6,008 bases of DNA from Hyphomicrobiales bacterium. Lineage in GTDB: Bacteria > Pseudomonadota > Alphaproteobacteria > Rhizobiales > JAJFHR01. Below are positions 1 to 5,928 of the stretch, one piece after another. Location of the stretch: assembly GCA_021775515.1 (NCBI GenBank), contig JAJFHR010000408.1:1-6008 (forward strand), in the 5' to 3' direction. The notes below the pieces were generated by a model, which saw only the letters and a list, made by a program, of their open reading frames with translations, was not told the DNA's origin and made no database searches. Position numbers and translations under genes: made by a program. Position 1 is the stretch's first letter, and every line of letters starts with the position of its first letter.

Positions 1-797
1 TTGGTCGTTTCATACACATCATGAGATTGATCGCCTGTCGCAACAATCTCAATCTCCTGGCCTTCCACGCTGAAATTGACATTGCGATGTCGAATTACCC
101 TGACACAAACAAGGGGAACCCCAAGCTTTATCGCCAATACCGATGGTATCGTGTGGGTCGGTGCTTCAAGGCCAAAAAACGGCGCGATAATTCCCTTGCG
201 CTCGCGTTGATCTGCCAACAGACCGAGATGGCCGCCGGCGCGCAGAAAGCCGATAAGTCTGCGCGCTGTTGAGTGGCCTTTTTCGAACGTTCCACCCGGA
301 GAAAAAAAACGCCGCTGATCACGCAAATACCGATCTACATAGGGATTTTTGACGGGCTGATACAGCGTCGCCAGATTAAGATCATACTCTTGACCGGGAT
401 AGGTGCTCAATTCCCAATTCCCCGCGTGCATGGTAACAAAAATACATCCCCTCGCCCTTTGCACAATATCTGAAAGCAAACCCCTGAAGGTCTCAAACTC
501 AATACGGTGCGTTTCCGTTACGAAGCGGTCAATCAGAATGGTCTCAGCGGCAATCCGACCGATCGTGTCCCACATCTGATCAATGGTTTTTTCCCGGTCA
601 TCGGAAGTTAATTCGGGAATTGCGCGTTCGATATTTCGCAGCGCGCGTTGATGGCGCTTGCCCAGCGGAGCCAATTTTCTGAAGAACCATCCACAAACGC
701 TCGAGGCGGTTTCAAGCGGCATCAGGCGAATGATCCAAACCGCGGCCAAAAACCCGGCATACTCAACAATGTATTTGATCTTCTGTGCTCGACCCAT
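1..797 (-). CDS. Lipid A lauroyl acyltransferase-family protein (LpxL/HtrB-like), C-terminus cut by window edge
   Basis: This is a membrane-associated acyltransferase of the LpxL/HtrB/MsbB family, whose members move a fatty acyl chain from acyl-ACP onto a lipid A precursor at the cytoplasmic face of the inner membrane. The first 265 residues are visible; family members usually have about 290-310, so some 30-40 are missing. A hydrophobic N-terminal segment (about residues 8-27) is the likely membrane anchor. The catalytic HX4(D/E) motif is HAGNWE at 124-129 (His124, Glu129). A second family block, YQPVKNPYVD, lies at 147-156, and a third, LLADQRERKG, at 193-202, followed by FFG at 207-209. The ATG at 797 fits the family N-terminus, but no strong Shine-Dalgarno is visible before it. 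No acpXL-type acyl carrier gene lies nearby, which argues against the long-chain LpxXL branch. The family is clear; the acyl chain and exact acceptor cannot be read from sequence, so no symbol is given. An A8 run at 302-309 does not break the frame. Confidence 0.88.
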   Translation of the reverse strand, partial: MGRAQKIKYIVEYAGFLAAVWIIRLMPLETASSVCGWFFRKLAPLGKRHQRALRNIERAIPELTSDDREKTIDQMWDTIGRIAAETILIDRFVTETHRIEFETFRGLLSDIVQRARGCIFVTMHAGNWELSTYPGQEYDLNLATLYQPVKNPYVDRYLRDQRRFFSPGGTFEKGHSTARRLIGFLRAGGHLGLLADQRERKGIIAPFFGLEAPTHTIPSVLAIKLGVPLVCVRVIRHRNVNFSVEGQEIEIVATGDQSHDVYETT

Positions 798-869
798 GGC
801 GCAGTCATAACTTGAATGTGTGGCTGGTGAAATAGTTATCTTTTGCGGGCTGCGGTGTTGCGAGCCTAA

Positions 870-979
870 GCTAAAGCGTGTCTCGCAAAAGTGGGCGCCG
901 GTTTTGCGATAAAGACACGCGCAAAAACCAAGGGCTAAAGTGTGTCAAATGAAGCCGAAAAAAGGAGACACGCTTTAGC
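870..979. repeat. 110 bp palindromic intergenic element with two nested hairpins
   Basis: The outer arms are a perfect 15 bp inverted repeat, GCTAAAGCGTGTCTC (870-884) against its complement at 965-979. A near-copy of the left arm, GCTAAAGTGTGTC (934-946), repeats 870-882 with one mismatch. The element can fold as two hairpins: 876-883 with 913-920 extended by 884-890 with 902-908 (a 4 nt bulge at 909-912), and 934-946 with 967-979 (one G-T pair, 20 nt loop). Alternatively it forms one long structure through the outer arms. No open frame or transposase is present, so this resembles a non-autonomous repeat or REP/MITE-like element. From memory, similar sequences recur between genes in Rhizobiales; that was not checked. 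It lies between the acyltransferase start and the small peptide gene, and neither arm is followed by a T-run typical of an intrinsic terminator. Confidence 0.8.
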
Positions 980-1047
980 GGTCCTCAATAACACCAAAAG
1001 GCAACATCGCCACTTGGCCGTTTTTGACAGGTCGAGTTGTCTGGCGC

Positions 1048-1218
1048 TTATTTTTCGGTTTTTTTGGGCTGAGTATTTGTTTGTTGCGTGAGGTGGGTCA
1101 ATTCATGCGCTACCAAACCGGATGTGCTCCCGGTTTTGAGGTCACCTGCACCCGCAACCTTGTCGAGATCTTTTTCGGATAACTCTGTAACCGGCTGTTT
1201 GGAGTTTTCTTTTGTCAT
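1048..1218 (-). CDS. Small peptide (56 aa) with double-glycine-type leader, bacteriocin/RiPP precursor-like
   Basis: I do not recognise this protein. An ATG at 1218 opens 56 codons ending in TAA, preceded by a near-perfect Shine-Dalgarno (GGGAGG, 5 nt spacer), which argues strongly for real translation. Residues 12-25 read ELSEKDLDKVAGAG, matching the leader pattern of double-glycine peptides (L-S-x-x-x-L-x-x-V-x-G-G/A) found in class II bacteriocins, microcins and Nif11/NHLP-like RiPP precursors. In those families a C39 peptidase or ABC exporter cuts after the GG/GA pair, which here would fall after Ala24 and leave a core of about 32 residues. The core has no Cys, ruling out lanthionine or Cys-derived heterocycles; it carries HELTHLTQQ at 38-46 and ends in a Lys-rich polar tail. 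It has no signal peptide or membrane segment. No exporter, peptidase, modifying enzyme or immunity gene is in the window. It lies 153 nt downstream of gor on the same strand and may have its own promoter. Coding is likely; the functional class is inference. Confidence 0.68.
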   Translation of the reverse strand: MTKENSKQPVTELSEKDLDKVAGAGDLKTGSTSGLVAHELTHLTQQTNTQPKKTEK

Positions 1219-1229
1219 ACCTACCTCCC
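1219..1229 (-). promoter_or_regulatory. Strong ribosome binding site of the 56-aa peptide gene
   Basis: Read on the minus strand, the bases before the ATG are GGGAGGTAGGT. GGAGG is an almost full match to the anti-Shine-Dalgarno and sits 5 nt from the start codon. It is the best such site in the window, better than those of gabD, rpiA or gor, and is the main evidence that this short frame is translated. Confidence 0.7.
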
Positions 1230-1267
1230 GATAACCTGAGACAAGACAATAACATGAACCGGCTCAT

Positions 1268-1297
1268 TTTCTAAATCGATTTGTTCCCGACCCTCAA
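1268..1297 (-). promoter_or_regulatory. Possible sigma-70-type promoter for the small peptide gene
   Basis: On the minus strand, TTGAGG (1297-1292) and TAGAAA (1273-1268) are separated by 18 nt and each match four of six consensus positions of the -35 and -10 boxes. The implied start of transcription near 1260 would leave a leader of about 40 nt before the peptide ATG. Such weak matches occur by chance often, so this is only a candidate; readthrough from gor is the alternative. Confidence 0.22.
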
Positions 1298-1337
1298 TCA
1301 CATGGCAATTTCATGTATCTGTTTAAGAGATAGTTTT

Positions 1338-1366
1338 GCTTCATCACAGTGAAGCCGGATTTTTTT
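1338..1366 (+). terminator. Hairpin plus T-run reading on the plus strand, just beyond the gor stop
   Basis: GCTTCA (1338-1343) pairs with TGAAGC (1350-1355) around a 6 nt loop. After CGGA comes a run of seven T (1360-1366), so the order stem then U-tract works only for plus-strand transcripts. Read in the gor direction, the T-run becomes A7 before the stem, which does not make a standard terminator for gor. No plus-strand gene lies upstream, so if functional it would stop antisense transcription before it enters gor. The stem is short and the T-run starts 4 nt after it, so strength is doubtful. Confidence 0.3.
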
Positions 1367-1371
1367 AGTCC

Positions 1372-2754
1372 TTACTCAGCCGCCTCGGCTACTGGGGCTT
1401 GCCATTTTTCGCGCATGGTCACGAGTTCTTCCGAGGCCGTGGGATGAACCGCTACGGTTGCATCGAAGTCTTCTTTTGTCGCCCCCATTTTGATCGCAAT
1501 TCCGAGTATCTGGGCCATTTCACCGGCATCAGGCCCCATAATATGACACCCTACCACCCGGTTGCCCGCCGCATCGACGATGATTTTCATCATTGTCTTG
1601 GTATCGCGCCCGCTGATGGTGTGTTTCATCGGTTTGAACAGTGATTTGTAAATATCAATCTGGTTATATTTTTCTCGCGCCTCGGCCTCGGTCAAACCTA
1701 CCGTGCCAAGCTCCGGTTCCGAAAACACCGCCGTCGCGATATTGTCATAATCAACGCCTGTCGGATTATTGTTAAAGACAGTTTCGGCAAATGCCGCCCC
1801 TTCGCGAATGGCGACCGGCGTAAGGTTGACCCGATCCGTCACATCACCAACAGCATAGATACTGGGTATTGAGCTTTGCGAATATTCGTCAACGACCACG
1901 GCACCCTTGCGATTAAGCTCAACCCCGACACTTTCCAACCCCAGGTTGGCTGTGTTGGGTTTGCGCCCCGTCGCATACATCACCAGATCGGTGTAGATGA
2001 TATCACCATTGTTTAAATCTACCCGGTAGCCTGAACCGGAATTGGAAATTTCCTTCACATCTGTATTGACCTGAATATCAATGCCGCGGCGAAGCATTTC
2101 CGCAGTCAGGTTTTCGCAAAGATCATCATCAAATCCCCGCAATATTCGAGGTCCGCGATAAAGCTGGGTTACATGAACGCCCAGCCCGGAAAAAATACCG
2201 GCAAACTCAACCGCGATATATCCGCCGCCAACGATAATCATATTCTCCGGCAGCGCCGGCAGATGAAACGCTTCATTTGAGGTGATGGCATGTTCATGGC
2301 CGGGAAATTCGGGAATAAATGGTGACCCGCCCGTCGCCACCAATATGGTGCGCGCAGTTACCTCAATTTCTTCATTTAAAAGATAAACCATATTGGGGCC
2401 GCGAACCACCGCACGGGTTTCAAGGATTTGGACATCGGAGGCCTTGAGATTCTTGATATAGATTCCATTTAGCCGATCAATCTCCTTATCCTTGTTGGCA
2501 ATCAGCGTTGCCCAGTCAAAATTGACATCCCCGATTGACCAACCGAAATTTTCCGCATCTTTAAAGTCTTTGCCAAACCGGCTTGCGTAAACGAATAATT
2601 TCTTCGGCACACATCCTCGGATAACACACGTGCCGCCTACTCTATATTCTTCGGCAACAGCAACTTTCGCGCCATTATTTGCCGCCATGCGCGCAGCACG
2701 AACTCCGCCCGAGCCTGCCCCAATCACAAAGAGATCATAATCAAAATTCGTCAT
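1372..2754 (-). CDS. gor: Glutathione-disulfide reductase (NADPH)
   Basis: This cytoplasmic FAD flavoenzyme reduces glutathione disulfide to two glutathione using NADPH, keeping the thiol pool reduced. The 460 residues match the family's usual length of about 450-460. The FAD-binding GAGSGG is at 12-17. The redox-active disulfide sits in GGTCVIRGCVPKK at 40-52 (Cys43 and Cys48), a form typical of glutathione reductase rather than of lipoamide dehydrogenase or mercuric reductase. The NADPH-binding GGGYIA is at 176-181, with Arg200 and Arg206 downstream, where Gor enzymes use arginines to hold the 2'-phosphate and so prefer NADPH. The second FAD motif, AVGD, is at 301-304. The dimerisation domain ends with HPTASEE (His437, Glu442), the acid-base pair that completes the partner subunit's active site. 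The start ATG gives the standard N-terminus; GGATG lies a few bases upstream. It follows rpiA after 36 nt and is probably the last gene of the gabD-rpiA-gor transcript. Nothing is missing. Confidence 0.95.
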   Translation of the reverse strand: MTNFDYDLFVIGAGSGGVRAARMAANNGAKVAVAEEYRVGGTCVIRGCVPKKLFVYASRFGKDFKDAENFGWSIGDVNFDWATLIANKDKEIDRLNGIYIKNLKASDVQILETRAVVRGPNMVYLLNEEIEVTARTILVATGGSPFIPEFPGHEHAITSNEAFHLPALPENMIIVGGGYIAVEFAGIFSGLGVHVTQLYRGPRILRGFDDDLCENLTAEMLRRGIDIQVNTDVKEISNSGSGYRVDLNNGDIIYTDLVMYATGRKPNTANLGLESVGVELNRKGAVVVDEYSQSSIPSIYAVGDVTDRVNLTPVAIREGAAFAETVFNNNPTGVDYDNIATAVFSEPELGTVGLTEAEAREKYNQIDIYKSLFKPMKHTISGRDTKTMMKIIVDAAGNRVVGCHIMGPDAGEMAQILGIAIKMGATKEDFDATVAVHPTASEELVTMREKWQAPVAEAAE

Positions 2755-2790
2755 TTTTCATCCAATCCCGGCACCGTCAAAATTTACGGA

Positions 2791-3492
2791 TCACCGTTTC
2801 AAAACCCGAACCCCCTCTTCGGTGCCGATCAGTACTACCGATGCAAGATCTATAAACAGACCGTGCTCGACCACCCCGGGGACAGCGTTGAGGACCGCCG
2901 ACAGCTGCCGTGGCTCTTTTAAGGCAGCAAACCTGCAATCATAGATATGGTTGCCACTGTCGGTAATAAAAGGTTCTGATTGTTTATTTTTCCGCTGGTC
3001 AACTGGTCCTGACATGCCTAACTCACCCGCCACGCGCGTTATTGCCATGACGGTTGATGCCGCACCAAACGGTATGACTTCAATCGGCAGCGGAAAGCGG
3101 CCCAGCGTGTCAACGTGCTTGGTATCGTCTGCAATCACCACCATGCGTGCTGAAGCACTGGCGACGATTTTCTCCCGCAGCAAGGCCCCGCCGCCACCTT
3201 TGACCAATACCAGATCATCATTAAGCTCATCGGCACCATCGACGGTTAAATCAAGTTGCGGGCAATCATCCAGCGATGTCAGCTTTATTCCCAATTTTTC
3301 AGCCAAATTCTGGCTGGCAATAGACGTCGGCACGCATACAACCTCAAGGCCCTGACTTACACGTTCACCGATAAGCTCAATGAAAATATTCGCCGTCGAA
3401 CCTGTGCCCAATCCCAATTTCATACCGGGTTCGACATACTCCAGCGCCCGAAGACAGGCGTTTTTCTTCTTTTTATCAGGTTCCAGCGACAT
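2791..3492 (-). CDS. rpiA: Ribose-5-phosphate isomerase A
   Basis: RpiA interconverts ribose 5-phosphate and ribulose 5-phosphate in the non-oxidative pentose phosphate pathway, in the cytoplasm and without a cofactor. The 233 residues are close to the usual 220-235. Family signatures are GTGST at 29-33 (phosphate-binding loop), DLTVDGADE at 81-89 (Asp85 and Asp88) and KGGGGALLREK at 98-108 (Lys98 and the catalytic base Glu107). These lie four residues after the E. coli active-site positions Asp81, Asp84, Lys94 and Glu103. SGNHIYDC (179-186) and EHGLF (209-213) are further conserved blocks. I chose the ATG at 3492; a TTG directly before it (3495) would add one residue, but GGA upstream is better spaced (7 nt) for the ATG. 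The gene starts 15 nt after the gabD stop, so the two are almost certainly cotranscribed and perhaps translationally coupled. All key residues are intact. Confidence 0.96.
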   Translation of the reverse strand: MSLEPDKKKKNACLRALEYVEPGMKLGLGTGSTANIFIELIGERVSQGLEVVCVPTSIASQNLAEKLGIKLTSLDDCPQLDLTVDGADELNDDLVLVKGGGGALLREKIVASASARMVVIADDTKHVDTLGRFPLPIEVIPFGAASTVMAITRVAGELGMSGPVDQRKNKQSEPFITDSGNHIYDCRFAALKEPRQLSAVLNAVPGVVEHGLFIDLASVVLIGTEEGVRVLKR

Positions 3493-3507
3493 CAATCAGT
3501 CCGTCTA

Positions 3508-4956
3508 TTATTTGTCGATACCTGCTAGAAAGATGAATTTCATATCAACGAATTCTTCTATTCCATGATGAGAGCCTTCGCGACCGAGACCAGATTCCTT
3601 CACGCCGCCAAAGGGGGCAACTTCATTGGAAAAAACACCCTCATTGACACTGACAATTCCAACGTCCAACTCTTCGGCCACGCGCCAGCAGCGGCCAACA
3701 TCACGCGAATAAAAATATGCCGCTAGCCCATAAGGCGTATCATTGGCCAATTCGATGACTTCGGCTTCCGACGAAAACTTAAACAAAGGCGCAACCGGCC
3801 CGAAAGTTTCTTCCTGAGTAAATAACATTTTTGTCGATACTTCGGTCAGCACAGTCGGTTGAAAAAAATAACCGCCCAACTCGTGACGTTGACCACCGGT
3901 TACAACCCTGGCGCCATTTTTTACAGCGTCACTAACGTGCGCTTCAACCTTGTTTACACCGGCTTCGTTGATCAGTGGGCCAATGGTAACGCCGACTTCC
4001 GTACCCTTGCCGACTTCAAGCTTCATTACACTGCTGGCCAGTTTTTCCGCAAATTTGTCGTAGACGCCTTCCTGAACATAAATACGGTTGGCGCAGACAC
4101 AGGTTTGCCCGGCGTTACGAAATTTCGACGCCATGGCACCTTCTACCGCAGCGTCAATATCTGCATCGTCAAAAACAATAAAAGGCGAATTTCCACCCAG
4201 TTCCATGCCACATTTTTTCACTGTCGAGGCGCTTTGCTGCATCAACAATTTTCCAACTGCAGTTGACCCTGTAAATGTCAAGCCACGCACCAGCGGGTTG
4301 GACGTCAACTCCGGTCCGATTTTTGTGGCATCTCCGGTGATAATATTCAAAACGCCCGCCGGCAGGCCTGCACGCTCGGCCAATTCAGCCAGCGCCAGAG
4401 CCGTTAAAGGGGTATCAGGCGCCGGTTTGCAAACCACTGTACATCCAGCGGCAATCGCCGGGCAGACTTTACGGGTGATCATGGCGAGTGGAAAATTCCA
4501 CGGCGTAATCGCAGCGACAACCCCGATAGGCTGTTTAATGACAAAAATGCGGCCGTCAGTCCGGTGGCTGGGAATGGTCTCGCCATATATACGTTTGGCC
4601 TCTTCGGCATAAAATTCGGCAAACGAAGCACCATAGGCGACCTCACCCAAAGCTTCGGCCAACGGCTTGCCCTGCTCCCTGGTCATAATCATGGCGAGAT
4701 CTTGTTTATGCTCAATCATAAGATCAAACCACCGGCGCAGAATATTGGCACGCTCTTTGGCCGTGGTTTTGCGCCACGTCTTGAAGGCAGTCTGAGCATC
4801 TTCAATCGCCTGTTTGGTTTCTGCTGCACCAAGGTCCGGCACCAGGGCGAGTTTCTCACCGCTTGCCGGGTCTAAAACCGGCGTAGTGCCAGTCCCGGTC
4901 CACTGACCATTAAGATAACATTGTTCGCGCAAAAGCTTGCTGTCATTAAGCTGCAT
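3508..4956 (-). CDS. gabD: Succinate-semialdehyde dehydrogenase (NADP-type, GabD)
   Basis: This aldehyde dehydrogenase oxidises succinate semialdehyde to succinate, the last step of GABA degradation, normally with NADP+. The 482 residues equal the length of E. coli GabD, and long stretches match it closely as I recall that protein: the N-terminus MQLNDS, ITPWNFP (150-156), SKFRNAGQTCVCANR (277-291) and SNEVAPFGG (443-451). Catalytic residues are Asn154 (oxyanion hole), Lys177 (cofactor contact), Glu252 in MELGGN (general base) and Cys286 (nucleophile), followed by a second Cys at 288 that in GabD enzymes can form a redox-sensitive disulfide with it. EETFGP is at 382-387. The start is supported by GAGG 7 nt upstream (4964-4967). 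It is the first gene of the gabD-rpiA-gor run. No GABA transaminase (gabT) or transporter is adjacent, so the substrate may come from elsewhere; a related semialdehyde such as glutarate semialdehyde is a possible alternative. Confidence 0.93.
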   Translation of the reverse strand: MQLNDSKLLREQCYLNGQWTGTGTTPVLDPASGEKLALVPDLGAAETKQAIEDAQTAFKTWRKTTAKERANILRRWFDLMIEHKQDLAMIMTREQGKPLAEALGEVAYGASFAEFYAEEAKRIYGETIPSHRTDGRIFVIKQPIGVVAAITPWNFPLAMITRKVCPAIAAGCTVVCKPAPDTPLTALALAELAERAGLPAGVLNIITGDATKIGPELTSNPLVRGLTFTGSTAVGKLLMQQSASTVKKCGMELGGNSPFIVFDDADIDAAVEGAMASKFRNAGQTCVCANRIYVQEGVYDKFAEKLASSVMKLEVGKGTEVGVTIGPLINEAGVNKVEAHVSDAVKNGARVVTGGQRHELGGYFFQPTVLTEVSTKMLFTQEETFGPVAPLFKFSSEAEVIELANDTPYGLAAYFYSRDVGRCWRVAEELDVGIVSVNEGVFSNEVAPFGGVKESGLGREGSHHGIEEFVDMKFIFLAGIDK

Positions 4957-5215
4957 GTCTGAGCCTCATCGAAAAAGTGTTGGAGCGAATGCCCTATCCC
5001 GCACTAGGTGATCGTATATTCTGACGATTACAAGTGCAAAACGGTCAGAGCTCGTGGATCTAACGCCAGTATTATCACGCTATCTGATTATGGCAAAGGT
5101 CCAAGACTGCCTGTCCTATAAAATCAGTGGTGAAAAAAAGACGTGAACTTTCGGGAAAAACCAGTTACTTCAGCACCTCCAACCGGTTTTAAATATTTCG
5201 GAGATACCTGCTCTT
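4957..5215. promoter_or_regulatory. Divergent intergenic region between gabD and gph
   Basis: This 259 nt space must hold promoters for gabD (leftward) and gph (rightward). For gabD, a weak candidate on the minus strand is TTTGCA (5040-5035) and TATACG (5018-5013), 16 nt apart, each with four of six consensus matches. For gph, TATAAA at 5117-5122 resembles a -10 box but has no good -35 at the right distance. CTCC at 5177-5180 could pair with the gph Shine-Dalgarno GGAG at 5200-5203, which would partly mask it; this is speculative. I see no clear operator palindrome, riboswitch or RNA gene. A 20-codon GTG frame beginning near 5130 lacks a ribosome binding site and is not called. Confidence 0.4.
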
Positions 5216-5890
5216 ATGCAAAAACTAAAAGATGCGGCGATATTATTCGATCTTGATGGCACCCTGGTCGACACAGCCCCCGACCTTGCTGCTGCCATGA
5301 ATTTTGTTTTACAAAACAATCAACGTGATCATGTCCCTCTCGAAGACGTTCGCCACATGGTCGGCCAAGGTGCCCGTGTCTTAATGCAACGCGGTATGGC
5401 GGCAACCGGTCAGCCCGCCTCCGAGACGCAATTAGATCAGCTGTTTGACCAATTTTTGGACTATTATCTCGATCATATTGCTGATCACAGCCAGCTCTTT
5501 CCCAGTGTCGAGGATACGCTGATCAAACTTCGGGCGGCTGAAGCCAAACTCGCCGTTTGCACAAACAAACCTGAAATTGCTTCGGTTAAACTGCTGGAAG
5601 AATTAAACCTCGACGGCTATTTTGACGCCGTTGTTGGCGGCGACACTTTGCCGGTCAGAAAGCCTGAAGCCGGACATATCCTGGGAACTCTCGAGAAAAT
5701 GGGCGGTAATTTATCGACATCAATTATGGTGGGCGACAGCGCCAATGACATTGATGCGGCACGGGCTGCAAAAGTCCCGGTAATTGCCGTTCCTTTTGGA
5801 TATACAGAAACGCCGGTCGATCAATTAAACCCTGATCTCATCGTTGATCATTTTGATGATCTCATCCCGGCGCTGTTAAAAATTCTGTGA
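5216..5890 (+). CDS. gph: HAD-family phosphatase, probably phosphoglycolate phosphatase
   Basis: The enzyme belongs to the haloacid dehalogenase superfamily and probably hydrolyses 2-phosphoglycolate to glycolate. In non-photosynthetic bacteria that substrate arises from repair of oxidised DNA ends; in autotrophs it also comes from Rubisco oxygenation. The 224 residues fit Gph (about 220-250). HAD motif I is FDLDGTLVDT at 11-20 (nucleophile Asp12, acid-base Asp14). The helical cap follows at about 21-95. Motif II is TNK at 116-118 (Thr116), motif III is Lys149 in RKPE, and motif IV is GDSANDID at 173-180 (Asp174, Asp178). FGYTE at 194-198 is typical of the Gph branch. The start leaves the normal short lead before motif I; its GGAG is 12 nt upstream, longer than ideal, suggesting modest initiation. 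It is divergent from gabD. Related HAD enzymes such as pyrophosphatase PpaX or beta-phosphoglucomutase share these motifs, so the substrate is likely but not proven. Confidence 0.85.
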   Translation: MQKLKDAAILFDLDGTLVDTAPDLAAAMNFVLQNNQRDHVPLEDVRHMVGQGARVLMQRGMAATGQPASETQLDQLFDQFLDYYLDHIADHSQLFPSVEDTLIKLRAAEAKLAVCTNKPEIASVKLLEELNLDGYFDAVVGGDTLPVRKPEAGHILGTLEKMGGNLSTSIMVGDSANDIDAARAAKVPVIAVPFGYTETPVDQLNPDLIVDHFDDLIPALLKIL

Positions 5891-5928
5891 GATACGATCC
5901 GACCTCAGAGATAGCCAAGCCCCTGCGC

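Noticed and set aside
21..473. Small plus-strand frames and a 64-codon minus-strand frame within the acyltransferase gene
   Set aside because: The minus-strand frame at 1-797 carries the conserved HX4E and ADQ blocks of the LpxL family throughout, so the others are out-of-frame shadows.
996..1011. Possible terminator after the peptide gene: GGCGATGTTGCC followed by TTTT on the minus strand
   Set aside because: The stem has only four pairs including a G-T pair and the T-run is four bases; too weak to call.
1257..1287. GGAAC followed by GGTT on the minus strand, resembling an EcfG general-stress promoter upstream of the peptide gene
   Set aside because: The spacer is 22 nt, whereas EcfG-type promoters need about 16-17 nt between GGAAC and the GTT element.
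1300..1316. Small hairpin ACATG/CATGT with a 7 nt loop between gor and the peptide gene
   Set aside because: A 5 bp AT-containing stem with no T-run or match to a known operator is expected by chance.
798..1371. tRNA, CRISPR array or transposase in the intergenic stretch
   Set aside because: I saw no cloverleaf with a conserved T-loop, no regularly spaced repeats and no transposase reading frame; only the palindromic element and the small peptide gene could be supported.
2951..3568. Plus-strand open frames of 134, 90 and 62 codons opposite rpiA and the start of rpiA/end of gabD
   Set aside because: They are antisense shadows with low-complexity Ser/Pro/Arg-rich composition and no motifs; rpiA explains this DNA.
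3859..4612. Two overlapping plus-strand open frames of 135 and 174 codons opposite gabD
   Set aside because: They lie antisense to a full-length, motif-complete gabD, show no recognisable domain, and have no good ribosome binding site; long antisense frames are common opposite strongly coding genes.
5214..5405. 63-codon minus-strand frame opposite the start of gph
   Set aside because: It is antisense to the HAD motif I region, has no domain and no upstream Shine-Dalgarno.
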